Shown piece by piece: positions 1 to 12,945 of a DNA stretch of 64,000 nt. Under the pieces are notes generated by a model. That model had not been told where the DNA came from. It saw nothing but the letters and a program-made list of their open reading frames with translations, and searched no databases. The stretch is taken from contig CM053328.1 in the NCBI GenBank assembly GCA_028583605.1, forward strand, positions 6,227,804 to 6,291,803, read 5' to 3'. Every line of letters starts with the position of its first letter. Position 1 is the stretch's first letter. A program made the translations under genes and the position numbers. Source of the DNA: Dastarcus helophoroides. Taxonomy: Eukaryota > Arthropoda > Insecta > Coleoptera > Bothrideridae.

Positions 1-1318
1 ATTTCGACTTTTTTTTGAAATTTCAATCAATTAGTTGAAAGCTTTTCTCAAAATTTCGAGTTATTCTTAAAATTTTAAGTTTTAAATTTTGTCGAATGTT
101 CGAAAAAAGGGAGAGTTTTGAGAACAAGCAGAAGTATCAAGAAAAAACTTTCAAATACAAGTGAATATTAAAAAAATAATTCAAAATTCGCGCTCATTTT
201 TAGAAATTTTGATTTGTTTTTGATATTTCGAATTTTCCCATAATTTGCCGTTGTCTCGAAATTCCGAGTTTTTCTGAAAATTTCGATCATTTTCCCAAAA
301 TTTTGATCTTTTTTTGAAATTTCGATCTTTTGTCGAAATATGATCCTTTATGTTTTTAATAATCTATGCTTAGTCCCTAAAATTTCAAAATTTCGATTTC
401 GTAAATGCCTATTTGTCAAAATATTCCTGTTTTATCAAAGTTCGACTTCCTCTGTGAAGTTCTGAAAGTTGGTTTTCGTCGAAATTCGTCTTTTTCTTAA
501 AAATTCAACTCTTTTTTTTTGAAAATTACTTTTTTTTAATTTCGATTTTATTCGCTAAATTCCACTTATGTTTCAAAATTTGACTTCTTGAAAACTGTGT
601 GCTCGAAATTTCGCCTTCTTTTCGAAATTACGTTATTTTTCCTAACATTGAGTTTTTTTTTAAACTTCCTACTTTTAGAATCTAACTTTTCAGAAATTTA
701 GACTAATTTATTAAAATCTGCCTTTTACTCGAAATTCTGATCTTTATCTCAATATTTTGATCTTTATCTCGATATTTAGAATTTTTTTTTCAAAAATTCG
801 TTATTTTTTTAGAAATTTTGACTTTTTCCTGGAAACACATCTCAAAAATTCGCCGTTTTTGATATAATGCATGTTTTTTTCGAAATTTCGACTTTATCTC
901 ATCAAATACTTTATGATTCTGGAATTCTCATCAACTGTTTCCTTAAAATTCGTATTTTTTCGAAGTTTCGATATTTTTCTCAAAATTCGACTTTTTAAGA
1001 AATTTAGGGTTAATCTCAAAATCCAATCTTTTCTATTCCTGGAAATTTGATTTTTTTTCCTGTTCCTGTCCTGTTTTCGCCTGTTTTTCAAAATTTCGAT
1101 TTTTTTTTTCGAGATTCGTCTTTTGATAAACGACTTTTTTCAAGAGTTGAGTTTCTGTGTGAAATTCTCATCAACTTTTCCCTTAAAATTCGTTTTTCGA
1201 AGTTTCGATATTTTTCTCTAAATTTAACTTTTTAAGAAATTTCGGGTTAATCTCAAAATTCAATCTTTTATATTCCTGGAGACTTAATGAAGTCTTTTAG
1301 AAAAATTATTAGAAAAGT
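1..1318. repeat. Degenerate T-rich AAATTTCGA-like repeat block
   Basis: Non-coding. The top strand is T-rich and made of loosely repeated words such as AAATTTCGACTTTTTCTC, separated by T runs. Part is locally duplicated: similar text around 920-1010 and 1165-1260 (words TCATCAACT, CCTTAAAATTCG, GAAGTTTCGATATTTTTCTC) lies about 245 bp apart. Short open frames here have repetitive lysine/asparagine or phenylalanine composition and no domain, so I do not call them genes. Confidence 0.7.
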
Positions 1319-1364
1319 TCAAAATTACATTTTCAAAAACTAGTTTTTGAAAATGTGATTTTGA
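1319..1364. repeat. 46-nt palindrome (hairpin, no loop)
   Basis: The central 30 nt (1327-1356) are a perfect palindrome centred on CTAG with TTTTCAAAAA/TTTTTGAAAA arms. It extends to 46 nt with a single mismatched pair. There is no spacer, so it would extrude as a cruciform. Confidence 0.85.
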
Positions 1365-1550
1365 TCAAAATTAAAAATAAAATAGGTTTTTAAATGTCGT
1401 AACCTTGTGAAAGAAACCTAAATTTTCTAAAAAAAGAAATCAGAGAAAATAAAAAATTTCTACAAGAAAATTGTGTAATGAAAAGTGTTCAGAAAATGTG
1501 GAGAAAAAAACTCGTAAGCGAAACTTTGAAAAAAAAGCAGACTAAATTTA

Positions 1551-1684
1551 ATGTTTTTTAATTTTATTTAACATTTCTTCGGCCCAGTTTGAAAATATTT
1601 TAATTTTTATTGTTTGTTGACAATAAAAATTTAAATATTTCCAAACTGGGCCCAAGAAGTGTTAAATAAAATTAAAAAAAACAT
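1551..1684. repeat. Imperfect inverted repeat, ~62-bp arms, 8-nt loop
   Basis: The left arm 1551-1612 and right arm 1621-1684 are reverse complements with a few mismatches. They share GCCCAGTTTG/CAAACTGGGC and ATTTTATTTAACA/TGTTAAATAAAAT. It resembles a MITE or a template-switch duplication. I see no clear target-site duplication. Confidence 0.8.
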
Positions 1685-3340
1685 AATGTTTTCGGTCAAT
1701 AAGAGTTCACCAAGAAAAATAAACTGAATTTAATAATAAAACTTATTTAAAACTTTGACTGTGAACTTACAATTTGACCTTACTTAAAAATTTTACGTTT
1801 CGAGTAAAAAGTAAAATTGTCGACGTTTTCAAAATTCCAGGATTAAAATTATAACCGACAGTTCTTCAACTCCAGTTTAAATACGAAATTTTGAAAAAAA
1901 GTCAAAGTTTGGACAGTGAAGTCAAAATATAGAGAAAAAAGTACCATAACGTAGAAAGGGTAAAAACTTCGAATTTGAAGCCCAAATTTTTGAAAAAAAA
2001 AACTTAAAAAGTATTTATTTTGGTAAAAAATTTTATGTTGAAAAATAAATCTTGAAAAATATAACTAAAAATCTTGCTCCAAAACTCCACTTTTGATGGA
2101 GATGTTTTAGCTGTAGAGGATATTTCCAAAAAATTCTGGTTTAAAATCAATTTCTAAAAATAGTTGAGACCACTTATTTTACGAAATGTTTTTTGAAATT
2201 TTCCTGCTTTATTAGAAATTCCACATTAAATTTTAAAATGTATTTTGCAAAGTTCTGAAGTCTTTAGGTTAAAATTTTGAGAAAAAAATCCCAATTTTAA
2301 GGAGTCTAATTTTGGCCACGAAGTGAAAACATCGAAAGAAAAATTAAAATTTCTAAAAAAAAAACCCTTTAAAAATGTCGAATTTAGTTTTCAAATTTTA
2401 AACCTTTTAGAAATTTTCAATTTTTGAATAAAAAATCGAATCTTAGAGGTTTTTTAAAATTGGGGGAGTTTGAACCTGAAATTTTTTAATCTCGAATATG
2501 TCAGATTTAAAAAAAATAAATTTCAAGTTTTCCTGTTGACATTTTTTTAAACATTTTATTTTTTATTTTTAGAAATTATAGGTTTCTTCAAAATTTAATT
2601 TTTACCTCAAAATTTGCAGTTTAGACTAGCAATTTTCAAGTTCGAAAAACGAAATGTTGAAAAAAAAAAAAAAAACAAGATATCGAAAAAATCTCTGATT
2701 TATTTATAAAAATATCCAAGATTTTGCGTTTACCCTTAAATTATTGGCATTTTTTAAAACTTTGTGTTGTAATTTAAAAAAATCGACATTTTTTAAACCT
2801 ACTAAGACTTCGAAGAAAATCTTTGGTTCAAAGGTCGAAAATACGAGGAAATGTTAAAAGGTTTAGAACATAAATTTAATGATAAATTCAGAGGCTCTGA
2901 AGGCTGAAAAATTTAAGAATTTCTTAATATGTCAACTGCAATCTTTTTAGAAATATTGGATTTTCTTTTGAGATTCAGAATTAAACCTAAAGTTTCTCTT
3001 AAAAATGGGTTATTTTTAGGAAATATTTAATGATCTGAATCCCAAAGTTATTTTTGAAATTTTAAATTCAAACTAGAAATTTTGATCTTATTCCAAAATT
3101 TCATGTTAAAACTCGATTTTTTTTAAATAACCTCAGTTTTTATTAAAATTTGGACTTCTCTCTTTCTATTAAAATTAAAAAAAAACGAAATGTCTGGTGG
3201 CAGCTCAAGAATCAGCTCGAAATTTAGAACTTTCGTTATTTGTTAACTTTTTTTTCAGTTTTCTATTATTTAAACAGTTTAGGTTTTAAAGTGAATAATT
3301 GAAATGTCAGTGACACAAATTTATAAGTTCTTTTCTTAAT
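1685..3340. repeat. Degenerate A/T-rich intergenic sequence
   Basis: Mostly A-rich top strand with scattered GAAAATTTTGAAAAAAGTC-like words. I see no strong tandem period, open frame or RNA gene here. Confidence 0.5.
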
Positions 3341-4070
3341 AAATTCACTGTTATCATCCATGCTCATTTTTCAGTTTGCTTATGTCCTCTTGATGAAGAA
3401 ATGAAAAGAAAAAAATTAAATGTAGTAAAAGGTCTAATAAATATCGACACAATATTAGGTGATCAGACCTCGTAATTCGCATATGGTATTACAAGTTCTG
3501 TTACTTGTGCCTATAATCAATCGTGTTACTTGTTACTTCGCACTCTAATTTGCTCCTTGTGGCCTACCACACTTGTGCAAATCCACCGATACGCACCAAT
3601 TCCGATCCTGCGACGGTCAATTCAATTTTCCTTTTCGCCACACACCTTAGAACGACTATTCGTCTGGTCGACTGATTCTGCACCAGTTTATTGATACCGT
3701 TTTTTATTGTCCCATGTGAAAGTGAAGATTTCTTCCTTTGCGGTCACACTTTGATTGATTCTGCATTTGTAAATTGTGTTCCTTTTTCTATCGGCTGAAA
3801 TTTACCGTAATCGAGGCGCTACCGCGGACTCGCTTTTTGTCTGAATTTCAATCAAGCCTTTTTTGTCAAGTAAAAGCCAACGTTCTACAAATTTCGACTT
3901 GTGCTTAGAAGATTTGCAACAAAACTCGTGAAGCTCGACTCCTCGATTTCTTTTACAGATTAGAGAAAAAACACCGTGAAGTATTTCAGCTCTGGTAGAA
4001 ATTCGTTGTAAATTTTAAACTTCCAATCATTGTACGGGGTCCGACACAAAACAGTTCGTCAAGTTAATTC
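3341..4070. other. Unique, more GC-balanced island, function unknown
   Basis: From about 3430 to 4060 the composition changes to ordinary mixed sequence with many CG dinucleotides, unlike the surrounding repeats. There is no long open frame and no family I recognise. It could be a remnant of non-repetitive host DNA (regulatory or untranslated) or an old transposon piece. Confidence 0.45.
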
Positions 4071-4430
4071 AAGAACTTTAATAATTTTTTGGAAAATCTT
4101 TAATGAAACAAACATAAATTTCTTTTTCAAAATAATAATAAAAGAATTTTGCAGCAACTGTATTTTATAAATATACGAATCAGTTTTACACATTTGGAGC
4201 ATTTCTTTTTAAAATTTCAACTTTTATATTTTAAAGTCGAGGTTTATGATTCAAATTTTTAAACTCGAAAATTCAAGAAGCTTTTTTATTACGTTTAAGG
4301 CAATCCAATAAAAAACCTAAATGAAGATTGAAAAAAAAATCTAAATTTAGAACTTAAGACTGAAATACTGGCTTAAAATTTTGAATGATATTTCAATTTT
4401 AAATTCCAAATTGTTAAATAAACTTGAATT
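4071..4430. other. AT-rich intergenic sequence
   Basis: Low-complexity AT-rich DNA leading into the heptamer array. I see no feature in it. Confidence 0.4.
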
Positions 4431-5180
4431 TTGAATTTCGAATTTCGAATTTCGAATTTCGAATTTCGAATTTCGAATTTCGAATTTCGAATTTCGAATT
4501 TCGAATTTCGAATTTCGAATTTCGAATTTCGAATTTCGATATTCGAATTCAGAATTTCGAATTTATAATTCAAATTTCCGAATTGCAAATTTCGAATTCG
4601 GAATTTTGAGTTTTGAATTTCGAGTTTCGAATTTCGAATTTCGAATTTCGAATTTCGAATTTCGAATTTCGATATTCGAATTCAGAATTTCGAATTTATA
4701 ATTCAAATTTCGAATTCGGAATTTTGAGTTTTGAATTTCGAGTTTCGAATTTCGAATTTCGAATTTCGAATTTCGAATTTCGAATTTCGAATTTCGAATT
4801 TCGAATTTTGAATTTCGATATTCGAATTCATTGAATTTCGAATTTATAATTCAAATTTCCGAATTGCAAATTTCGAATTCAGAATTTTGAGTTTTGAATT
4901 TCAAGTTTCGAATTTCGAATTTCGAATTTCAAATATCGAATTTCGAATTTTAAATTTCAATTTTCGAATTTTAAATTTCAATTTTCGAATTTCGAATTTA
5001 GAATTTAGAATTTCGAATTTCGAATTTCGAATTTCGAATTTCGAATTTCGAATTTCGAATTTCGAATTTCGAATTTTGAATTCGAATTTCGAATTTCGAA
5101 TTTCGAATTTCGAATTTCGAATTTCGAATTTCGAATTTCGAATTTCGAATTTCGAATTTCGAATTTCGAATTTCGAATTA
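4431..5180. repeat. GAATTTC heptamer satellite array with higher-order variants
   Basis: Tandem 7-bp unit GAATTTC in long uninterrupted runs (for example 4433-4537, 5005-5070, 5085-5178). The runs are separated by a recurring variant cassette near 4537-4622, 4670-4743 and 4816-4912. Each cassette holds GATATTCGAATTC, a stretch like AATTTATAATTC, and GAATTTTGAGTTTTGAATTTC. The open frames across it (EFRISNF-like heptapeptides) exist only because three heptamers make 21 bp. Confidence 0.95.
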
Positions 5181-5829
5181 CGTATTTTGTCCTTTTGCGA
5201 ATTTTTTTTAATTTTTAAAAACTTGAATTTTAAACTAAAAATGTTGGCTTTAATTTGGTACTTTTAAAGTTTAAATCGAAATGCTGAGCATTTTTTTAAA
5301 AACATTTTACAGTTTCTTTGCAAAAATTCGACATTTTTTCCAGATTTTGTCTTTGAGCTCAAAATCTCGAGAAACAATTTTGTATGAATTAAGATTTCTA
5401 AATTTAAGCCAAGATTTTGCTGTGTATCCTTTTTTTTAATTTTCTTTCCTGAAAACTTCTATTTAGATCCTAAACTCTAAAATTCTTTTAAATTTCAATG
5501 TTTTTTTAAAATTTTTAGTTTCAACTTGAAAAGAATTCCTTTTTAAAATGCCACCTTTAAAATCGAAATTACGTTTCGAGTTCCGTTTTATACAATTGGT
5601 TCAGAATTTAGAAAATTTGCAATTTAGAACCTCAATGGAAAATTTTGAGAAAAAGGGCAACATTTTCAAAAAAATTTGTAGAAAGGTCAAAGTTTTCCCA
5701 AACAGTCGAAATTTTTTAAAGAAGTTTTAAAAGAATTTTAAATTTTGAAAAAAGTCATAATTTTGAAAAGTTAAAATTTAATTATAAATGAAAATTCCGG
5801 AAACTATCTGACATTTTAAAAGTCAAAAA
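5181..5829. repeat. Degenerate AT-rich sequence
   Basis: Transition from T-rich to A-rich top strand with decayed TTTCGA/AAAATTTT words. No gene is supported. Confidence 0.45.
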
Positions 5830-8100
5830 GTTGAAATTTTGAAAAAAGTAAAAATTAAAAAAATCAAATTTTTCTCAAGAAAAAAATGAAATTTTTCAAA
5901 AATGGTCAACAGTTTAAAATAGTAGAATATCGCAAATAATTTTTTTTTTCAAAAAAGTCAAAATATTCAAAAGAAGTTAAACCTTCTGAAAAGGTTATTT
6001 TTTAAGTTTAATCCACTCGCAAAGGGTAACCCCATTATGCTTTCAAAGCACTGCGAGTAGGATGCGGAAACAAGGATAGATGGCGATGAACCGCTTTCTT
6101 AAACAAGGAAGTCAACATTTTGAAAAAAATTGGAACTTTTTAAAAAACAAAACTTCGAGAAAGTTAAAAAAATTGAAAGTTTTAGAAAAGCTCGAAATTG
6201 ACAAGGTTAAAATTTTAAAAAAGGTCAATATTTTCAACGTGGTTCAACATCTTGAACCAAGTTTGAGTATTCAAAAAACTCTAAAAGAAATCAAAATTTT
6301 TAGAACCTTCGAAATTTTTATAATCTTTCAAAAAAATTGAAATTTACGAACAAACTTTAAAAAAAAACTTTTAAAAAAAATGAGGTTTTTAAGTGAAGTT
6401 TTCAAAAAAGTTGAAATTTTCAAAAAAAGTGAAAATTTTCAAAAAATCTAAATTTTCTCACAAAAATTGAGGTTTCAAGTGAAAGTTTCAAAAAAGTCAA
6501 AATAAAAAAAAAATCAAAATGTTTTAAAAATTAACTTTCTTTAAAAAAACATGAAATTGTTCAAAAATAGTCAACAGTTTAAAAATGTTAAAATGTTAGG
6601 AAAACAAATATGTTTTTTTGAAAAAGTCAAAACATTCAAATGAATTTAAAACTTCTAAAAAGCTCAAAATTTTGAAAAAAAAATATTCGAACTTTTCAAA
6701 CAATCAAACTTCGAGAAAGTTGAAATTTTGAAAAAAAGGCAAACTATAAAAATTGACAAAATTTTTCAAAATGGTTGAATTTTAAAAGAAAGTTAAAATT
6801 TTCGTTAAGTCGAAATTTTAAGTCCACATTTCAAAAAAACATTGAAATTTTCAAAAAAATTTAGAATTTTAGAAAAACTGCAAATTAAAAAAGTGAAGAT
6901 TTTAGAAAATGGTCAATATTTTCAACATAATTCAAAATTTTGAACTAAGTTCAAGTATCCAAGAAAACTTAATTCGCAAAAAAGTTGACAATTTTAAAGG
7001 AAATCAAAATATTTAGAACATTCGAAAGACGTTTTTTTTTTAAATTGAGGTTGTAAGTGAAGCTTTCAAAAATGTCGAAATTTTTAAAAAAGTAAACATT
7101 TTCAAGAAGTCAAAATTTTCTCAGGAAAATTGAGGCTTTAAGTAAAATTTTCAAAACAATCAAAATTTAAAAAAATAAAAATTTTCTAAAAAATCAAATT
7201 TTTCTCAAAAAGTGAAAATTTTTCAAAAATAGTCAATAGTTTAAAAATGTTAACATTTTCGGAAAACAAAAATTTTTTTTTCAAAAAGTCAAAATATTCA
7301 AATAAATTTAAAACTTCTAAAAAGGTCAAAATTTTGAAAAAATAATTCGAACTTTTCAAACAATCAAACTTCGTGAAAGTTGAAATTTTGAAAAAAGTCA
7401 ACTATAAAAATTGACAAAAATTTTCAAAATGGTTGAACTTTAAAAGAAAGTTAAAAAAATCCAAATTTTAAGTCAACATTTTGAAAAAACATTGAAGTTT
7501 CCAAAAAAAGTTAGAATTTCAGAAAAACTGCAAATTAAAAAGATGAAGATTTTAGAAAATGATCAATATTTTCAACAGAAATCAAAATTTTAAACTAAGT
7601 TCGAGTATTCAAAAAAGCTTTATTTTCAAAAAAGTCGACAGTCTTAAAGAAAATCAAAATATTTAAAACATTCGAAAGAGTTTTTCTTTTAAATGAAGGT
7701 TGTAAGTGAAGCTTTCAAAAATGTCATAATTTTTAAAAAAAGAAAAACTTTCAAAAAAAGTTAAATTTTTCTCAACAAAATTGAGGTTTCAAGTGAAATT
7801 TTCAAAAAAGTCAAAATTTAAAAAAAAATTAAAATTTTCAAAAAAATCAAATTTTTTTCGAAAAAAATTTTTTCAAAGATAATCGACAGTTTATAAATGC
7901 AGACATTTTCGGAAAACAAATATTTTTTTTTCAAAAAGTCAAAATATTTAGGTAAATTTAAAACTTCTAAAATGGTCAAAATTAAAAAAAAAAGTATTGG
8001 AACTTTTTAAGCAGTAAAAGTTTGTGAAAGTTGAAATTGTGAAAAAAAAATCTAAAGCTTTAAAAATCAACGAAAATTTTTAAAATGGTTGAACTTTAAA
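5830..8100. repeat. ~655-bp tandem repeat, four diverged units
   Basis: A recognisable segment recurs with the anchor CAGTTTAAAA at 5910, 6575, 7237 and 7887 (spacings 665, 662 and 650). The anchor is followed each time by a T run, then AAAGTCAAAATATTCAAA and AATTTAAAACTTCTAAAA. Units diverge by substitutions and homopolymer changes. The first unit is interrupted by a dispersed repeat at 6001-6109. Confidence 0.8.
6001..6109. repeat. Dispersed repeat R1, copy 1
   Basis: 109 bp of mixed-composition DNA inside the A-rich array, running from TTTAAGTT through CCACTCGCAAAGGGTAAC to TCTTAAACAAGGA. A second copy of the same length lies at 41581-41689 in the same orientation with scattered substitutions. 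It contains a short CTCGCA/TGCGAG inverted repeat. The element class is unknown. A fragment of a retroelement untranslated region is possible. Confidence 0.8.
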
Positions 8101-8459
8101 ACAAATAATCAAAGATTTGAGCAAAAGTGGACATTTTTAAAGAAGTGGATGTTTTAAAAAAGGTACAGAATAAAAAAATATTTTAACAAAATCAGATTCA
8201 TTAAAAAACACGCACTTAAGTCGAAATCTATCAAAAAAAAAATTGTTTACGTCAAACATCTAAAAATTGAAATTGTCTAAAGTAAAATTAGATACTATTT
8301 TCTGTTTGCTCTAAAAAGTTTGACTCTATATTCGAAATCTCGGCCAGAATATTAAAAGTATCTTACTTATTTCTTCCAATTTGGACTTTGAAATTCCTCA
8401 TTTCTAGAAAAGAGACCAAATTACGAAAGAAACTCTTATGTAAAAAAATCGAGTTTGAG
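8101..8459. other. AT-rich intergenic sequence
   Basis: A-rich low-complexity DNA between two tandem arrays. I see no feature in it. Confidence 0.4.
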
Positions 8460-10400
8460 GACAAGTTTAGAGAAATAATAAATTATGGATTTTAACAAAA
8501 AAAATCGAAATTTTGAGATTAAAGCTAAAATTTTGAAGATAAAAATAAATTAAAGAAAAATTATAAAGAAAACAACGAATGTATATTTTTATATATTTTT
8601 TTGAAATTTCGAGGAAAAATTTGTTTCGAGATTTAAAACTGTTGAGAAAATGGGCAATTTCGAATTCATTAAAAAAATCGAATCGAAAAAACAACAACTT
8701 CAAATGATTCAATGTCGAAACTTTAAAAAAATTCATATTTTGAAAAAGGATTGAAATTTAAAAATATTAATTTAAAAAACAGTCAGACTTACAAAAAAAT
8801 AGAATTTTAAACTTTGAGAAAAAACCGAAAAAAAGACAATTTTTTTTGTAAAAAAAGTCTATTTAAAAAAAGTTAAAACTTCGAGAATTAATTAAATATT
8901 TTAATATACGTGGACATTCTCAAAAAGAGTGGTTATTTTGAAAATGGTAAAGATTTTTAAAAAAATAATATTTCAACATGATTTATAACAAAAAGTAAAA
9001 ATAAAAACAATAACTTCAAATTATTCAATGCGAAACCTTCAAAAAATTTCACACTTTTTAAAAGAATTAAATATTTTTAAGAAATCGAATGTAAAAAGAG
9101 TCGGATTTGCAAAACAGTAAAGTTAAAATTTAAAGCTTGAAGAAAAAGTCTAAATTTAAAAGAAATGTCAATTTTTTTTAAAAACAATTAAAACTTCGAA
9201 AATAAAACATATTAGTGACCATTTTCAAAAAGGAGAGATTAAAAAAAGTAATATTTCAACAAGATTTATAACAAAAAGGTAAAAAAAACAATAATTTTAA
9301 ACGATTTAATGTCGAAACTTTCAAAAAAATTCAAATTTATGAAAAGGATTAAATATTTTTAAAAATTCAAATTTAAAAAGAGTCAGATTTGCAAAAAAGT
9401 AAAGGTAAAATTTAAAGCTTGAAAAAAAAGTCGAAATTTAAAAGAAAAGTTGATTTTTTTTAAAACAGCTAGAACTTTGAGAATTAATCAAACATATTGT
9501 TGCGTGTTATCGGTTCGAATGATAACCACTTGGTGAATTGTAACCACTTTATTTCAAAATTGAACTCGGAACACTACAATTGTAATTCACTAACACTGTT
9601 TGATTAACTAACTTATTTATTGACTTCTAACTAACTGAGGGGAAAAGCTACCGCCTTATATAGGTCCCGTTTCGGGTTCTAGAAGGAATGAGCAGATAGG
9701 GCTTATCGTTTGCCAAAATTTCTGGAGCGCTTATCTGATTTATTATCGCGACTGCTTTCCCTTATGAAATTATCTATAAAATTACTAACTAAATTTTATA
9801 ATTACACTTCGTTACAGTATTAACAAAAGTGGACATTTTCAAAAACAGTGGATATTTTGAATGAGGTTAAGATGTTCAAAAAAATAATAATTCAACATAA
9901 TTTGATTCATAAAAAAAGTCGAACCAAAAGAATTATAATTTCAAATGATTCAATGTTGAAACCTGCAAAAGATTCAATGTTTTTAAAAGGAATAAAATGT
10001 TTAAAAAAGTCGAATTTCGAAGCAGTTAGATTTGCAAAAAAGTAAAATTTACATTTTAAACTTGAAAAAAAGTCGACATTTTTGAAAAAAAGTCAACACT
10101 TTTTATAAAAGTAAAACTTGAGTGACAATTAACGATTTGAACGAAAGTGGACATTTTCAAAAGAGGATGTTTTGGTACAGATTTAAAAAAAAGTAATATT
10201 TTAATGAAATCACATTTAACAGTATTCAAGTGATTCATGGTAGAAACTTGCAAAAAATTCAAAATTTTAAAAAGGTTTGAAGTGTTTTAAGAAATCGGAT
10301 TTAAAAACAGCCAGATCTGCAAAAAAGTAAATTTAAAATTTTAGGAAGATGTGTATTTTCAACAACAAGATAAAAACTTAAAAAAAAATCACATATTCAT
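8460..10400. repeat. ~300-bp tandem repeat, five units, split by a solo LTR
   Basis: The anchor ATTCAATG followed by GAAACYTKCAAAAAATTCA recurs at 8707, 9023, 9304, 9948 and 10233. Spacings are 316, 281, 644 and 285. The 644 becomes about 321 after removing the LTR and one target duplication at 9494-9820, so the LTR inserted after the array formed. Confidence 0.8.
9498..9816. mobile_element. Solo LTR of an LTR retrotransposon (copy 1)
   Basis: 319 bp beginning TGTTGCG and ending CGTTACA, flanked by ATAT (9494-9497) and GTAT (9817-9820), a 4-bp target duplication with one substitution. It contains a TATA-like CTTATATAGG. A related sequence at 41874-42239 has the same termini, the blocks GGCTTATCGTT and AAATTTCTGGARCGCTTATCTG, and an exact ATAT duplication. 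No internal retroviral-type coding region is adjacent, so this is a recombined solo LTR. The strand is taken from the TG..CA ends and the TATA box. Confidence 0.72.
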
Positions 10401-10560
10401 TGGAAAATTTTACATTAGTAAGTCATTTGACACCTCCGAAACGAAATTAAAGAAGACATCATGATCTTATGTGCTGAAGAAGAAGTTGTTGCTTGCACCA
10501 GCACATTTATCCAGAATTATTGCCATCAGAACTGCATGATATAAATTTACAAAAAATGTC
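10401..10560. other. Short unique interval
   Basis: Mixed-composition sequence (10420-10545) with no open frame of note. Confidence 0.35.
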
Positions 10561-10626
10561 AAAATTTTCAAAAATAAAGTCAAAACTGTAAGAAATTACA
10601 GTTTTGACTTTATTTTTGAAAATTTT
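10561..10626. repeat. Perfect 31-bp hairpin with 4-nt loop
   Basis: The left arm 10561-10591 and right arm 10596-10626 are exact reverse complements (including AAAGTCAAAACTGTAA/TTACAGTTTTGACTTT), with GAAA as the loop. Exact pairing inside decayed repeat DNA suggests recent formation, probably by template switching rather than ancient symmetry. Confidence 0.92.
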
Positions 10627-10996
10627 TTTCAGTCCAAATTTTCCAAAAATAAAATCTTTGAGACACATTCAGACTATTGAAAAAATTTTGAAATATTGAA
10701 AAGAAAATTTTCAAAAAATTAAAATATATACAAAAAATCAAGCATGTGCAAGAAGTTGGAATTAAAAATAAATCAAAACTTCGAAGAAACTATAAATATT
10801 TTCAGAATTAAGTCAAAATTTGGAGAACATGTTGAAACTTGAGAAGTTAAACGGGAAAATGTCGACATTTCGAATGAAGTGGATACTTTAAAATGTGGAA
10901 ATTATTTCAGTAAAAATCGAATTTTTTAAAAAAGTCAGTATTTTCCAAAAGATAAGAATCCGTTCTCTTTTTTCATGTCGACGAAGGCGCGGGTTT

Positions 10997-11257
10997 CAGC
11001 TAGTAATAAAATAAAAATTTAAAGTCTTTTTTATAAATTTCCAGTTTTTCTCAAAAATTTTGCGGTAAATTGGAATTTAGCTTAAAATTTTGATTTTAAT
11101 CTAGATTTTTTGACCTTATCCCTCTTATCAGCTAGTAATAAAATAAAAATTTAAAGTCTTTTTTATAAATTTCCAGTTTTTCTCAAAAATTTTGGGATAA
11201 ATTGGAATTAAGCTTAAAATTTTGATTTTAATCTAGATTTTTTGACCTTATCCCCCA
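10997..11257. repeat. 132-bp tandem duplication
   Basis: Two adjacent copies, 10997-11128 and 11129-11257, each starting CAGCTAGTAATAAAATAAAA and ending GACCTTATCCC, differing at only a few positions. This is a recent local duplication. Confidence 0.92.
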
Positions 11258-12440
11258 ACTTAAAGAAGTTTTAGGGACAATATCGACAATAAGATTACGT
11301 TCAAAAGCTCGAGCCTTACATTTCCAAAAAAATTATCAAATTTATTAAATTGAACTTATAATTTGAAAAAAGTAGTATATGCTGTCAAATTTTTTATTTC
11401 ACGCAAAAACAAAAATTCTGAACCGCCACAAGCATCTTTGGTTTTTGTCGTTTATTTTTCTCTTATTTTTAGCATCGGCGGCTCATAAATTATGTAAACA
11501 TGAATATTTCACCGCATAATCGAATTCCACAATTAAATATGCTTCGATATAAATACTCATGTGTCTATTTACATCCCGTTTACTTGAGTGCTATAAGAAA
11601 TATGTGTTTACTTTTATGTCTTCAAATTAGCAGAGCTTTGCTAACATGGCCTCATTAATAACTATCAAAGAACAACCTTTTAAGGTTCTTTCAATTTCCT
11701 GGATGGTTGACTTTTTCGCATTCTTGGCAAGTTATGAATGACTAAATTGAGAATCCGAACGGGACCTCTCAATATTATGTAAATAAATATTTATTAGCCT
11801 CGTAATATATTACGCTGCGAAAAAATAAAGTACACCGATCAAGAAATATTGTAATCTTGCGTAAAATGTGAAACTAAGAAATATCACACTGCATTATGCG
11901 AGAGCACAACACCTGGTCGAACGCATAGAAATTAAATTACAAAACGAGTTTAATTATGGTAACAAACTACCATGTAATGACGAAAATAAACTAAAACCAA
12001 TAACAAATTTTTGTTTGAAATATATAAATATAGAGATAGTTTTTGTCTACCTGCTTGAGTTTTACACGGGTACTTATATGACCATAAATCATGTAATTAT
12101 GGTCGTTATACATTGACGTTAATGTTTATATTTCAGATTGTTAACCTTTCTACTTCGTTTAAATTAAGTGAATTTCGAGATCTCTATTTTTCATTTTTCT
12201 TCCATTATGTCTAGTTCAGCACGGGAACTAGATAGGTGCCACATTGTTCCGACCTGCTCATGGCTCAAGATGGCTGCTCATGGCTCAGGAGGACTTTTGA
12301 TCCCGAGAGACCCTTTATCTTAGGACAAAAAAAAAGTTTCTGTCAGTCGACATGCTACGCCTGCAACCTGAAAAATACAAAGTCATTAAAGGGATATATA
12401 TTAAAAAAAAAATCTGTCTAGTTAAGATGGACGAGGGACG
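11258..12440. other. Unique AT-rich DNA, no gene recognised
   Basis: Mixed-composition sequence that does not share the surrounding repeat words. Two short open frames (82 codons at 11868-12116 and 61 codons at 12236-12421) show no domain or coding-like bias that I recognise. A small duplication of CTGCTCATGGCTCA, 20 bp apart, lies at 12254-12287. Confidence 0.45.
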
Positions 12441-12945
12441 AAAGTTTGTATGGAAATTGCATCTCCTCTAAAAATAAATAAACCCCCAATTTTCGGTATT
12501 TATTTTCAGTTTCAACCGTTATTAAATGTTCACATTTTTCTAAATTTCGTGTTAAAATTTGAATTTCATTCGAATTTAGTTTTTCGAAATTAAATTTTTT
12601 TTTAAACTCAGAACTTTTTTATACATTTAAGGATTAAAATCGAAATATTGAGTAAAAAAAATAAAAATTTTGAGAAACAGTTTATTTGTTAAAACAATAC
12701 ATTTCAAGTTTGTCCTCAAAATGTTGGTTTTACAATCTAATTTCGAATAAAATTTTGGAACTTCAATTTTAAATTCGAAATATCTACTTGCATTTCAAAA
12801 TTTTGGCTTTACTTAAAATCGCAATTTCGAGAATTTTTTTTAATTCCGATTACCGATTACCGTTTTAATCTATACTTTTAAACTCGATTGCTTTGAATTA
12901 AAATTTGCAATATTTATGTCAAAATTTAAAGAACAATTCCATTTG

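Noticed and set aside
4424..5267. Open frames of EFRISNF-type heptapeptides on both strands
   Set aside because: They arise from a 7-bp tandem repeat lacking stop codons in several phases. There is no start context, domain or codon bias.
10561..10626. MicroRNA precursor
   Set aside because: Pairing is perfect with a 4-nt loop in repeat-derived sequence. A template-switch hairpin is simpler, and small-RNA evidence would be required.
11868..12421. Two short plus-strand frames in unique DNA
   Set aside because: No domain, signal or coding-like features. Consistent with chance.
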